Assembly (NCBI GenBank): GCA_900552115.1
Contig: URYP01000010.1
Coordinates: 1 to 38,020, forward strand
DNA length: 38,020 nt
Source: an uncultured Oscillospiraceae bacterium
GTDB lineage: Bacteria > Bacillota > Clostridia > Oscillospirales > Acutalibacteraceae
Reading direction: 5' to 3'
The notes under the pieces were generated by a model. It ran no database searches. It had not been told where the DNA came from and was given only the letters and a program-made list of their open reading frames with translations. Of the stretch, positions 16,325-23,110 are shown piece after piece (position 1 is the first letter of the stretch; each line of letters starts with the position of its first letter). The translations under genes were made by a program, and so were the position numbers.

Positions 16325-16359
16325 AAAAGGGCCCCGCTTAGGTAGACACCCATAAGGAA
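16325..16359 (+). repeat. Left copy of an inverted intergenic repeat bracketing the mobile element
   Basis: AAAAGGGCCCCGC (16325-16337), 11 variable bases, then CCCATAAGGAA (16349-16359). The same two blocks occur in reverse complement at 31004-31040 on the far side of the element. It is directly preceded by a near-perfect 20-base palindrome at 16311-16330 (centre TACTATAGTA). The element appears to begin at the last bases of this repeat. Confidence 0.6.
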
Positions 16360-16376
16360 GTAAATGAATTTTCCGG

Positions 16377-16406
16377 TAAAACCGGCGTGGCGAAAGTCAC
16401 GCCGGT
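16377..16406 (-). terminator. Hairpin terminator at the end of the recombinase gene
   Basis: ACCGGCGTG (16381-16389) pairs perfectly with CACGCCGGT (16398-16406). On the minus strand it is followed by TTTT. The stem overlaps the recombinase stop codon. It could also stop lysS readthrough on the plus strand. Confidence 0.6.
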
Positions 16407-18037
16407 TCTTCTATCTCTGTTGGCAGTTCCGGTTTCGCAAGCGGAATACGGATTTTTCCTACATAGGTAAAGTAAACTTCAATCGTGACATGCTTCTTAC
16501 CGCCAATCTTCTTCGGACTATGAATCACAATCTTTTCAATCAGTTCATTTACTGTAGCGGCAGTAAGTTCCTGCAAGTCGGAATACCTGTCAGCAAGCTG
16601 AAGAAAACGCCCTACATCGGCCATCTGCCCAGCTTCATTTTCAATTTCCCGTTCCAGAGAAATGGCAAGTCTCTGAATTTCTTCCTGCTCCGTTTCATAC
16701 TGTGCCGAGAGTTTTTGAAAACGGAGGTCGCTCAATTTCCCCAGAACAGAATCCTCATAAAGTCTTTGGATGATCTTGTCCAAATCTTCCATGCGCTTCT
16801 GCGCCCCGGAGAGGGCTTTCCGCTTCTGCGTCAACTCCGCTTTCCGGCTGGCTTCGTCCTGTGCCAGCATTTCCTGCGTGAAATCATCCCGGAACAGCCG
16901 CACATAGGTCAGCGTTCCCTGAATACATTCCAGAACCCTCTTGTAAAGCGTGACCTCCCGGATATAATGAATCTTGCAGAAGCCTGTGTTGCTCTTGTAA
17001 TTAGAACATACAAAATGATCCTGTGAATCATCTTTGTAGGTATTGCAGGTGCAGTAATAAAGTTTTGCACCGCAATCAGCACAATAGACAAGGCCAGAAA
17101 AAATACTTGTTTTTCCTGTCTTTGTCGGTCTGCGTTTGTTTGTCCGTAATTCTTGCACCCGTTCCCACTGTCCGCGCTCAATGATTGCCGGCTGTGTGTC
17201 CTCAAATACTCGTTGGTTTTCTTTCGGATTCATCATGCGCTTTTTGAATTTCAGGGATTTGGTATAGGTCTTGAAGTTGACGGTACAGCCGGTGTATTCC
17301 GGTCTCTCCAATATTCCGGCGACAGATTTGGAACACCACTGGTACATGTTATCTGGCATTGTCCATCCCTTTTGCTTCGCATGATACGCAGTAACGGTCA
17401 ATACTCTGTCAGCGGTCAGAATTTTTGCAATCTGCATGGGGCCTTTCCCTGCAATGCACAGGCCAAAGATACGCCGTACCACCTTTGCCGCTTCTTCGTC
17501 CACAACCCATTTCTTTTTATTCTGTGGGTCTTTCACATATCCATAGGGCGGGTTGCTGGCAATGTGTTCCCCAGCCTCCCTGCGCATTTTCACAACGGCA
17601 CGGATTTTCTTGCTGGTGTCTTTTGCGTAATAATCGTTAAAAACATTCTTGAATACAGCAAAATCATTCTCGCCTTTGGCGCTGTCCACATCGTCATTGA
17701 TAGCGATAAAGCGAACGTCATAGGCGGGGAAAATAAAATCCTGCAAACGTCCCATGTAAGAATACTCCCTGCCCAGACGAGACAGGTCTTTAACGATCAG
17801 GGTGGAGACCGAATAGTCCTCCACATATTTCATCATTTCCAAAAATCCGGGCCTTTGAAAATTCGTCCCTGAAAATCCGTCGTCCACGAAAAACATGGTG
17901 TTTCTAAAGCCGTGTTCTGCCGCATATTTGGACAATAACGCCTTTTGATTGGTAATGGAATTGCTCTCCCCATCAAGCGCATCATCCTGACTCAGACGGC
18001 AGTATAAAGCTGTAATTTTATCTGGCTGCTGGTTCAT
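16397..18037 (-). CDS. Large serine recombinase (TndX/TnpX type, DUF4368 C-terminus)
   Basis: Site-specific recombinase that excises and integrates the element through a covalent serine-DNA intermediate. The resolvase catalytic domain (about 1-150) has the nucleophile S16 in YCRLSQDD, then GFSGTNFQRP and VKDLSRLGRE. The recombinase domain (about 165-290) includes NPPYGYVKDPQNKKKWVVDEEAA. A zinc ribbon CADCGAKLYYCTC...FVCSNY is at about 318-346. A long coiled coil (about 385-460) precedes the C-terminal DUF4368-like segment IEKIVIHSPKKIGGKKHVTIEVYFTYVGKI. The 546 residues are full length with no obvious defect, so the enzyme may be active. It lies at the left end of the element. Confidence 0.95.
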   Translation of the reverse strand: MNQQPDKITALYCRLSQDDALDGESNSITNQKALLSKYAAEHGFRNTMFFVDDGFSGTNFQRPGFLEMMKYVEDYSVSTLIVKDLSRLGREYSYMGRLQDFIFPAYDVRFIAINDDVDSAKGENDFAVFKNVFNDYYAKDTSKKIRAVVKMRREAGEHIASNPPYGYVKDPQNKKKWVVDEEAAKVVRRIFGLCIAGKGPMQIAKILTADRVLTVTAYHAKQKGWTMPDNMYQWCSKSVAGILERPEYTGCTVNFKTYTKSLKFKKRMMNPKENQRVFEDTQPAIIERGQWERVQELRTNKRRPTKTGKTSIFSGLVYCADCGAKLYYCTCNTYKDDSQDHFVCSNYKSNTGFCKIHYIREVTLYKRVLECIQGTLTYVRLFRDDFTQEMLAQDEASRKAELTQKRKALSGAQKRMEDLDKIIQRLYEDSVLGKLSDLRFQKLSAQYETEQEEIQRLAISLEREIENEAGQMADVGRFLQLADRYSDLQELTAATVNELIEKIVIHSPKKIGGKKHVTIEVYFTYVGKIRIPLAKPELPTEIEEPA

Positions 18038-18092
18038 AGTAGCTCCTTTCTTCCCGCAATCCGGGATAACAGCCAGGTAAACGGTTGCCTAT

Positions 18093-18121
18093 ATTATATC
18101 GCGTTGCTTTTCTTTTTTCAG
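18093..18121 (-). promoter_or_regulatory. Candidate promoter of the serine recombinase
   Basis: Minus-strand -10 TATAAT (18093-18098) is perfect; the best -35 at 17-base spacing is CTGAAA (18116-18121), a weak match. It lies about 55 bases upstream of the recombinase ATG. Confidence 0.45.
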
Positions 18122-18127
18122 CAGGTT

Positions 18128-18367
18128 TCATTCTGTTTCCTCCAAATTCCCGGCCATGATACGGCGCAGTTTATCCAGCACACTTTCTGCCCCTTCCTCC
18201 GCATAATGGGGAATTGTATGGTAGACGGTGTTTCCTTCAATTTCAATTAGTTCTTCCCGGCTGAATTCAAACTCAAATACGCCGTCCTTAAAATGTTCTG
18301 CCACCCGCTCGGCAATTTCCGGCTTCAGATATTTAGGAAGTTCACTCATATCTGTAGGTTTATGCAA
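18128..18367 (-). CDS. TnpW-like small transposon protein
   Basis: Acidic 79-residue protein. The C-terminal half (EGNTVYHTIPHYAEEGAESVLDKLRRIMAGN) resembles the transposon-encoded TnpW family in length and in the pattern of a short strand pair followed by a D-K-hydrophobic helix. The role of TnpW is unknown. Its start overlaps the end of the RepA_N-like gene by 8 bases, so the two are co-translated. The call rests on pattern and location next to the recombinase and is moderate. Confidence 0.5.
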   Translation of the reverse strand: MHKPTDMSELPKYLKPEIAERVAEHFKDGVFEFEFSREELIEIEGNTVYHTIPHYAEEGAESVLDKLRRIMAGNLEETE

Positions 18368-18725
18368 TCACATCCCCCTCCTTCCTTGCAGGTAAAATAT
18401 TCAGCGTAATGACTGCCGGACGGCCAAGCCCCTGTTTCCTGCGGATAATCAGGCCGCTGCGCTCCAGTTCCTGAAAAGCCCTTGTCGCTACCTGGCGGCT
18501 ACGGTGCAGTTTTTCCTTTGCTTCTTCCACCGTGAAATAAAGCCGGATCCGGCCGTCCGGGTCTATGTAGCCGTTCTCCCTAGAAATGCCTGCCCGGTCA
18601 AAGAGCAGGGCGTACAGAAGCTTTGCGTCATTGGATAAATCCAATGGTATCAGAAAACGTGGAAAGGGCAGATAGGGCGGTACGCCGCTGTCCTCCTTGT
18701 AAGGCATCAAAAAATGGTTTTGCAT
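18360..18725 (-). CDS. RepA_N-type replication initiator N-terminal domain protein
   Basis: 121-residue winged-helix protein. The sequence YLPFPRFLIPLDLSNDAKLLYALLFDRAGISRENGYIDPDGRIRLYF, followed by a helix-turn-helix (LHRSRQVATRAFQELERSGLIIRRKQGLGRP), matches the N-terminal domain of RepA_N replication initiators. Full-length initiators are about 250-350 residues, so this is a single-domain form, common on gut integrative elements. It may act in replication of the excised circle or as a regulator. The 373-base repeat-rich region upstream could hold its binding sites. Confidence 0.75.
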   Translation of the reverse strand: MQNHFLMPYKEDSGVPPYLPFPRFLIPLDLSNDAKLLYALLFDRAGISRENGYIDPDGRIRLYFTVEEAKEKLHRSRQVATRAFQELERSGLIIRRKQGLGRPAVITLNILPARKEGDVIA

Positions 18726-19098
18726 AGCACACTCCCTTCCATCAATCCATCCCTTAGATTGATTTGATTGATATTGACTATTTTGTTATTAACTTCTTTT
18801 CTTTTATTTCCGTCTAAATATGGGCTGTCAGAAAGGTCTGGAAATCCAGCGTCTGAAAAAGAGGGACAGGATTGTCTGGAACGTCAGGTTTTCCAGTCTC
18901 TGAAAATCCAGTATTGGAAAATCCCATACAGGCAGGATATGTAACAAACCGATAAACCGGCAGAATAGAAACCGCACCTAAATTGGATTTCCCAATTTAA
19001 GTGAAAAGCCTTCTGCGGACAGTTAAAAACAGGTTTTTGAGGAGAACAGGGGATTTATCCATCATACCCATTGACAGCAGCTTAAAACAGCAGCAAAT
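18726..19098. repeat. Gene-free, repeat-rich region of the element (possible iterons)
   Basis: No ORF is supported here. It contains several related short units: CTGGA-AA-TCCAG (18838-18849, a dyad), TCTGGAACGTCAG just after it, TCTGAAAATCCAG near 18899, and TTGGAAAATCCC near 18914. A separate perfect dyad AAATTGG-N5-CCAATTT lies at 18980-18998. Clustered variants of TGGAAATCC beside a RepA_N-like gene suggest initiator-binding sites or an origin. This is inference; the units are degenerate and irregularly spaced. Confidence 0.4.
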
Positions 19099-19461
19099 TC
19101 AATACTTTTTCGCTTCTAATTGTCCGCATGACAGCCGCCTTTTCCGGTCACTGTCTGTTTTCTGTCTGCGGTGAACCTTCACTGCACAGGGCTTGCAATA
19201 TTTGGCTCGGTTAGAACCGGGGCGGAACGGCTGCCCACAGACGGCACAGCGTTTTAATTCTTCCCGAAATAAGAGTGCCGTTTCCAAGGGCTTATCCAGT
19301 GGTAAGACAGCAGAGCGGAACCATTTGCAGAGAAGTGAATAGGAAATACTCTGGACGCACATACATTCCTCACCGTCATCCAAAGCGATACAGTTGCCGC
19401 CGTCATAGTTACAGCATTCATGTACCAGCTTGCGCATCCGGCGATACTGCGGATAATTCAT
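19099..19461 (-). CDS. Cysteine-rich VLP domain protein
   Basis: 120-residue protein of the Cys_rich_VLP type frequently carried by Tn1549/Tn4451-like elements. It has eight or more cysteines in two clusters: ECCNYDGGNCIALDDGEECMC (about 15-35) and CAVCGQPFRPGSNRAKYCKPC (about 72-92, a zinc-ribbon-like C-x2-C-x14-C-x2-C). The name-giving VLP occurs in AVLPLDK. The likely role is nucleic-acid or metal binding; the real function is unknown. The ATG has no adjacent Shine-Dalgarno; a strong AGGAGG lies 26 bases upstream and would suit an in-frame ATT start eight codons earlier (at 19485). Confidence 0.8.
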   Translation of the reverse strand: MNYPQYRRMRKLVHECCNYDGGNCIALDDGEECMCVQSISYSLLCKWFRSAVLPLDKPLETALLFREELKRCAVCGQPFRPGSNRAKYCKPCAVKVHRRQKTDSDRKRRLSCGQLEAKKY

Positions 19462-19669
19462 AACCGGAATCTGATTGTGAATAAAAAACGCCTCCTTCCT
19501 AACAGCAAAAAATATTCCTCTACTATTCAGTACATTTTAGGGCAAATATTGGGGGGCTGTTTGAAAAATTCACATTTGAAGTATGCAAATACTCACTACA
19601 GAACAAAATCCCTTCTATATATCCGTTCATTTTTCTCTGAAAAGTTGCTGTCTGTGCATAAGTTTTTAC

Positions 19670-19706
19670 AAAAAAATCCGCCGCAGATTTTTCTGCAACG
19701 GATTTT
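19670..19706 (-). terminator. Terminator of the winged-helix regulator gene
   Basis: On the minus strand AAAATCCG, TT, GCAGA, a four-base loop, TCTGC, GG, CGGATTTTTTT form a two-part stem with a T-run. It starts at the stop codon of the gene ending at 19705 and ends in seven T residues. Confidence 0.85.
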
Positions 19707-20181
19707 AGGGATTTGGCGGGTATTCAAATTTGTATCCAATACCAATAACACTTTTGATGTAACTGGACACATCTGGCGAGACTTTCAGCTTCTTCCTCAT
19801 ATTGCTGATATGGTTGTTAACGGCCTTTCGTGAGTAGTAAGAATAATCCTCATTCCACACAAGATCAATAATCATTTCATAAGTGAATACCCGTTTGGGA
19901 TTTCGGATCAGCAATGCCAGTATATCAAATTCCTTAGCTGTCAAATCGATAACTTGATTTTGCACCCGTACAAGTCTTTGCTCCAGGCATACATACAGGT
20001 TGCCTTCCCGAAACTCGGTCAATCGTTGACCGTTGTTTCCGCCACGGAGATATGAAGGCGGACATAGGACACAAGTTTCCTCATATTCTCGGATAAACTC
20101 TGCTAACTCTTTTTTCTTGCCAGCACTAAGGACCTCAAACAGCTTTTCACCAATTTGTCTGCCGGATTCGGATATATCCAA
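19705..20181 (-). CDS. Orphan winged-helix regulator, OmpR C-terminal type, with a probable N-terminal frameshift
   Basis: DNA-binding protein with a Trans_reg_C winged helix at about residues 60-155 (VIDLTAKEFDILALLIRNPKRVFTYEMIIDLVW...AVNNHISNMRKKL...SVIGIGYKFEY) but no receiver domain. The N-terminal 55 residues are helical. The only start in this frame is TTG 20181, which has no Shine-Dalgarno. An ATG at 20196-20198 with AAGGCGG upstream opens a three-codon frame (MGN then stop). Adding one A in its AAA run would give MGKLVVLDIS joined to the rest, so a one-base deletion is likely. It has its own terminator. Confidence 0.7.
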   Translation of the reverse strand: MDISESGRQIGEKLFEVLSAGKKKELAEFIREYEETCVLCPPSYLRGGNNGQRLTEFREGNLYVCLEQRLVRVQNQVIDLTAKEFDILALLIRNPKRVFTYEMIIDLVWNEDYSYYSRKAVNNHISNMRKKLKVSPDVSSYIKSVIGIGYKFEYPPNP

Positions 20182-20284
20182 AACAACTAATTTCCCATGT
20201 TATCACCGCCTTGTAGTTCTCTAATATATTTCTCGAAAGATCATGTAGCTGGAAGACAATATACTTTTTCTAAAAAGCTATGTT

Positions 20285-20854
20285 TTAATTTACTTTTTCA
20301 AGAATCACTAAAGTATTCTCATCCATACTTGAAATAATATCCATTCCTTCATCAATATGTCCCAATATAATCAAGCTGTCTGAATACCGAAAGTCCTGAT
20401 AAAAAATTGAGAGGTTTCCCCATGGAGCATACAGACAGAGATCGCCTATATCGGGATCGCAGCCGTCAGGCTCTCCCTCGGTCGGCAATTCGTTATCGAG
20501 ATAAGCGATTTTTTCAACCCCGTTGAAATCTTCAAAGTTCAGGTGAAGCGGCAGCATATCAAAAAGTGCGTTGGCGGCAGGAGTATCATATAAGGTCACA
20601 TCAAATTCCTGCCCGTCTATAACCAGCTTCAATTTCCGCTCTCCTGTTTCGGGTGTGCCTGTATTGCTTGGAGATGATTCCTGCGTCTGTGAATCGGTCG
20701 GCTGAAGCTCTGGGTTTTCAGTATCGCTTTGAGGGGGCGTCTGTTCTTGCCCAGAACTTTGTTCGGGAGCAATCGGCGGGTCTTTTTGTTCCGTACAGGC
20801 AGCAAGACCAAAGCACAGCAATACACCTAAAACAATCAAAATGCTCTTTTTCAT
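20285..20854 (-). CDS. Cyclophilin-like fold lipoprotein
   Basis: Secreted lipoprotein of 189 residues. Its signal peptide ends in lipobox LAAC (C20). A Ser/Thr/Pro/Gln-rich linker (about 21-72) leads to a cyclophilin-like domain (about 73-189): KLKLVIDGQEFDVTLYDTPAANALFDMLPLHLNFEDF, then GDLCLYAPWGNLSIFYQDF and LIILGHIDEGMDII, the hallmarks of the bacterial Cyclophil_like family (PF18050). In other bacteria this domain is encoded beside or fused to flavodoxins, as in this cassette. Peptidyl-prolyl isomerase activity is not assured. It is the last gene of the redox run in transcription order. Confidence 0.82.
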   Translation of the reverse strand: MKKSILIVLGVLLCFGLAACTEQKDPPIAPEQSSGQEQTPPQSDTENPELQPTDSQTQESSPSNTGTPETGERKLKLVIDGQEFDVTLYDTPAANALFDMLPLHLNFEDFNGVEKIAYLDNELPTEGEPDGCDPDIGDLCLYAPWGNLSIFYQDFRYSDSLIILGHIDEGMDIISSMDENTLVILEKVN

Positions 20855-20879
20855 CGTGCACCTCCGTTTTGCATCACGG

Positions 20880-21727
20880 TTATTTTCCGCTGAACACAGG
20901 AAAAAAGCTGTATTCGCCGTAATCCTTAAATTTCAGCGTCTTTAATGTTTCCATATCCTCATCTGAAATTTCAAAATCCAAACTTGCGTTATTTTGCATA
21001 TGCTCCACATTGGCAGTTTTCGGCAACGCAACCGTCCCTAAATTCAGAACATATTTAATACACAACTGCGGAACGGAAACCCCGTATTTTTGAGCCATAG
21101 CCACAATGGTTTTTTTTTCAAAGCTTCACCGTGAGCAATCGGAGAGTAGGCTTCAACAACGATATCCTGTTCTTTGCAATACGCAATCAGTTCAGCTGGG
21201 GTATTTCCGATATGAATGAGAAGCTGATTTACCATTGGCTTGATTTCACAATGAGCAATCAAGTTTTCGAGATCGTCAATAAGGAAATTTGAAACGCCGA
21301 TTGCCTTAACTTTACCTGCCGCATAAGCGTCCTCAAGGGCTTTCCATACCTGTATGTTTTCTTCAAAGTAGCGTTTATCATTACGCCATTCTGCCCACGG
21401 CTGGGGGCTGTGTATCAGCATAAGGTCAATATATCCGAGCCCCATTTTATCAAGCGTTTCATCAATGGATTTTGCCGCCGCGTCATAAGTTTTTGCTTCT
21501 GCCGCTACCTTGCTTGTAACAAAAAGTTCTTCTCTCGGAATACCGCAGGCTTTGATTCCCGTGCCAACGCCTTTTTCATTGTCGTAGGCCTGTGCAGTAT
21601 CAATGTGACGATAGCCGATTTTCACAGCCGAAACAACTGCACCAGCTACTTTGCCATCATCTATAAACCAAGTTCCAAGTCCCAATACAGGAATATTTTT
21701 ACCATTGCTTAAAGTCTTAAATTCCAT
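20880..21727 (-). pseudogene. Aldo/keto reductase with a frameshift at an A9 run
   Basis: NADPH-dependent aldo/keto reductase of the AKR5/DkgA-like group, split in two frames. The first frame (21727 down to about 21112) has the full tetrad D43, Y48, K73, H106 and reaches SPIAHGEALKKK. The second frame then supplies TIVAMAQKYGVSVPQLCIKYVLNLGTVALPKTAN to the stop at 20880. The break is a run of nine A on the minus strand (plus 21110-21118); ten would restore one continuous reductase of about 282 residues. It is either a broken gene, a slippage-expressed gene or a read error. The upstream DUF4405 gene ends next to its start codon. Confidence 0.85.
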
Positions 21728-22416
21728 TATAATTCCTCCGTTTTCTTATGAAATTTCCGTATGAATTTTGTGCTGTAATGGGCAATGAAGATACAAAGTC
21801 CCATAAGAGCAAGATAGTCGATATAAAACAGTATCTTCGGTTCGCTGTAATCCAAAAATACAAATTCACTTTTCAAAAAAAGATGGGTTGGAAAATCTCT
21901 GCCTATAAATGCCCATAAGCCATATCCGGCGATAACCAATCCTATTACGAAAGCGATCATACTGCGGCTTTTTGCTTTGCTTTTTATCCCTGCCGCTTTA
22001 CGGAACATTCCCAAAATCATATTCCAATGAAGTCCCAAATGCAGGCTCATTAAAAGAAATCCCCAGTATGCTCCGAGAATATGAAGCCGGCGAGCCAGAG
22101 ATATACCTCCGTTGAAAGGCAAGAAATCAAACACATAGCGAGACATCAAAATACCGCTATACATTTGAGCCAGAATAGAAATAAGTACGAGCAAATCAAT
22201 ACAAAGCGTTAAAATACGCAGCACATTGTATTTCCCTTTGAATAGTGATTTGTACCAATATCCGTTTAGAATGTGGTGAGAGATAAAAAGGAGAAACATT
22301 CCAGCGCCCACCCATTCGTGCAGTATTTCTCCCCAAAAATGATAGCCCATTAAAAAAAGCATTGCCAGCGTCATTAAAACATCAACGGCTAATTTTATAA
22401 TGACCTTTGGTTTCAT
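21727..22416 (-). CDS. DUF4405 family membrane protein, possible b-type cytochrome-like
   Basis: 229-residue polytopic membrane protein with about six helices. Histidine-containing segments are LHEWVGAGMFLLFISHHILNGYWY (about 33-56) and RRLHILGAYWGFLLMSLHLGLHW (about 109-131). Such a distribution resembles the DUF4405 family, related to cytochrome b561/ferric-reductase-like membrane proteins that coordinate heme between helices. Heme binding is inference. It starts within the last bases of the CMD-like gene and ends at the start of the frameshifted reductase. It could link cytoplasmic reductants to the two lipoprotein flavodoxins. Confidence 0.75.
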   Translation of the reverse strand: MKPKVIIKLAVDVLMTLAMLFLMGYHFWGEILHEWVGAGMFLLFISHHILNGYWYKSLFKGKYNVLRILTLCIDLLVLISILAQMYSGILMSRYVFDFLPFNGGISLARRLHILGAYWGFLLMSLHLGLHWNMILGMFRKAAGIKSKAKSRSMIAFVIGLVIAGYGLWAFIGRDFPTHLFLKSEFVFLDYSEPKILFYIDYLALMGLCIFIAHYSTKFIRKFHKKTEEL

Positions 22417-23099
22417 TTCTCCACCGCCTTGTTAATGCAGGCAATAGCGTTTAAGCTGCGGGGGTAGCCGATATACGGCAGGCACTGCGAAACAACACGA
22501 ATCAAAAAGTCCTTGTCATTTCCCATATTCATATTTCCTTTTGCGTGAGCGATAAGCTGTGATTCACAGCCGCCCTGCGCCATAAGAAAGCAAAAGGTAA
22601 TGAGTTCACGCTCGGAAAGTTCAAGACCTTTTCGAGTATAGTAATCACCGAAGCAGTTTGCCGCCAACCAACGGTTGATATGCCCTGTTTTCCAAGCCTC
22701 TTTCATATGTTCGCCAAAGATTTCTGATTGTAATTCAATTCCCTTTTCCAGTCTGTTTTCAAGGGTAGTAGTTGCCTGCCCATCAAGGGGAAGCTCTATT
22801 CCGTTCTCGGTCAATATTTCATTGGTAACATTCAAAAAAGGCAACATTCTGCCATAACCCAAATAGTCGGTCGCTTGATAAACGATCTCCTTTGCGACTA
22901 TCGGAGTAATACCGTTTTTTAACGCTTGGGATAGCATTTCTTTATATGTTTCCACACCTCCGCAGCCGATCAGCGTTGCCAAAATCGTCATATAGCGGGT
23001 AGAGGGTTCTAATTGCTGATTTTCTTCCTTTATAACTTCATCAAATACAAAATGCTCAAAGCGTTCTGCAAATTCGGGGTCTGTTCTATACAAATCCAT
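22413..23099 (-). CDS. Carboxymuconolactone decarboxylase-like protein with two CMD domains
   Basis: 228-residue all-helical protein of the AhpD/CMD superfamily. Domain one (about 30-105) contains ATLIGCGGVETYKEMLSQALKNGITPIVAKEIVYQATDYLGYGRM. Domain two (about 125-225) contains LSERELITFCFLMAQGGCESQLIAHAKGNMNMGNDKDFLIRVVSQCLPYIGYPRSLNAI. The CxxC of peroxidase-active AhpD is not visible, so alkyl hydroperoxidase activity is doubtful. ATG 23099 has a GAAAGGA site; the longer frame to 23138 runs into the preceding reductase gene and is rejected. Proteins of this kind often sit beside aldo/keto reductases and flavodoxins. Confidence 0.82.
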   Translation of the reverse strand: MDLYRTDPEFAERFEHFVFDEVIKEENQQLEPSTRYMTILATLIGCGGVETYKEMLSQALKNGITPIVAKEIVYQATDYLGYGRMLPFLNVTNEILTENGIELPLDGQATTTLENRLEKGIELQSEIFGEHMKEAWKTGHINRWLAANCFGDYYTRKGLELSERELITFCFLMAQGGCESQLIAHAKGNMNMGNDKDFLIRVVSQCLPYIGYPRSLNAIACINKAVEK

Positions 23100-23110
23100 T
23101 TTTATTCCTT

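Noticed and set aside
16364..17026. 220-codon plus-strand open frame
   Set aside because: Antisense to the serine recombinase and without motifs; the recombinase frame is certain.
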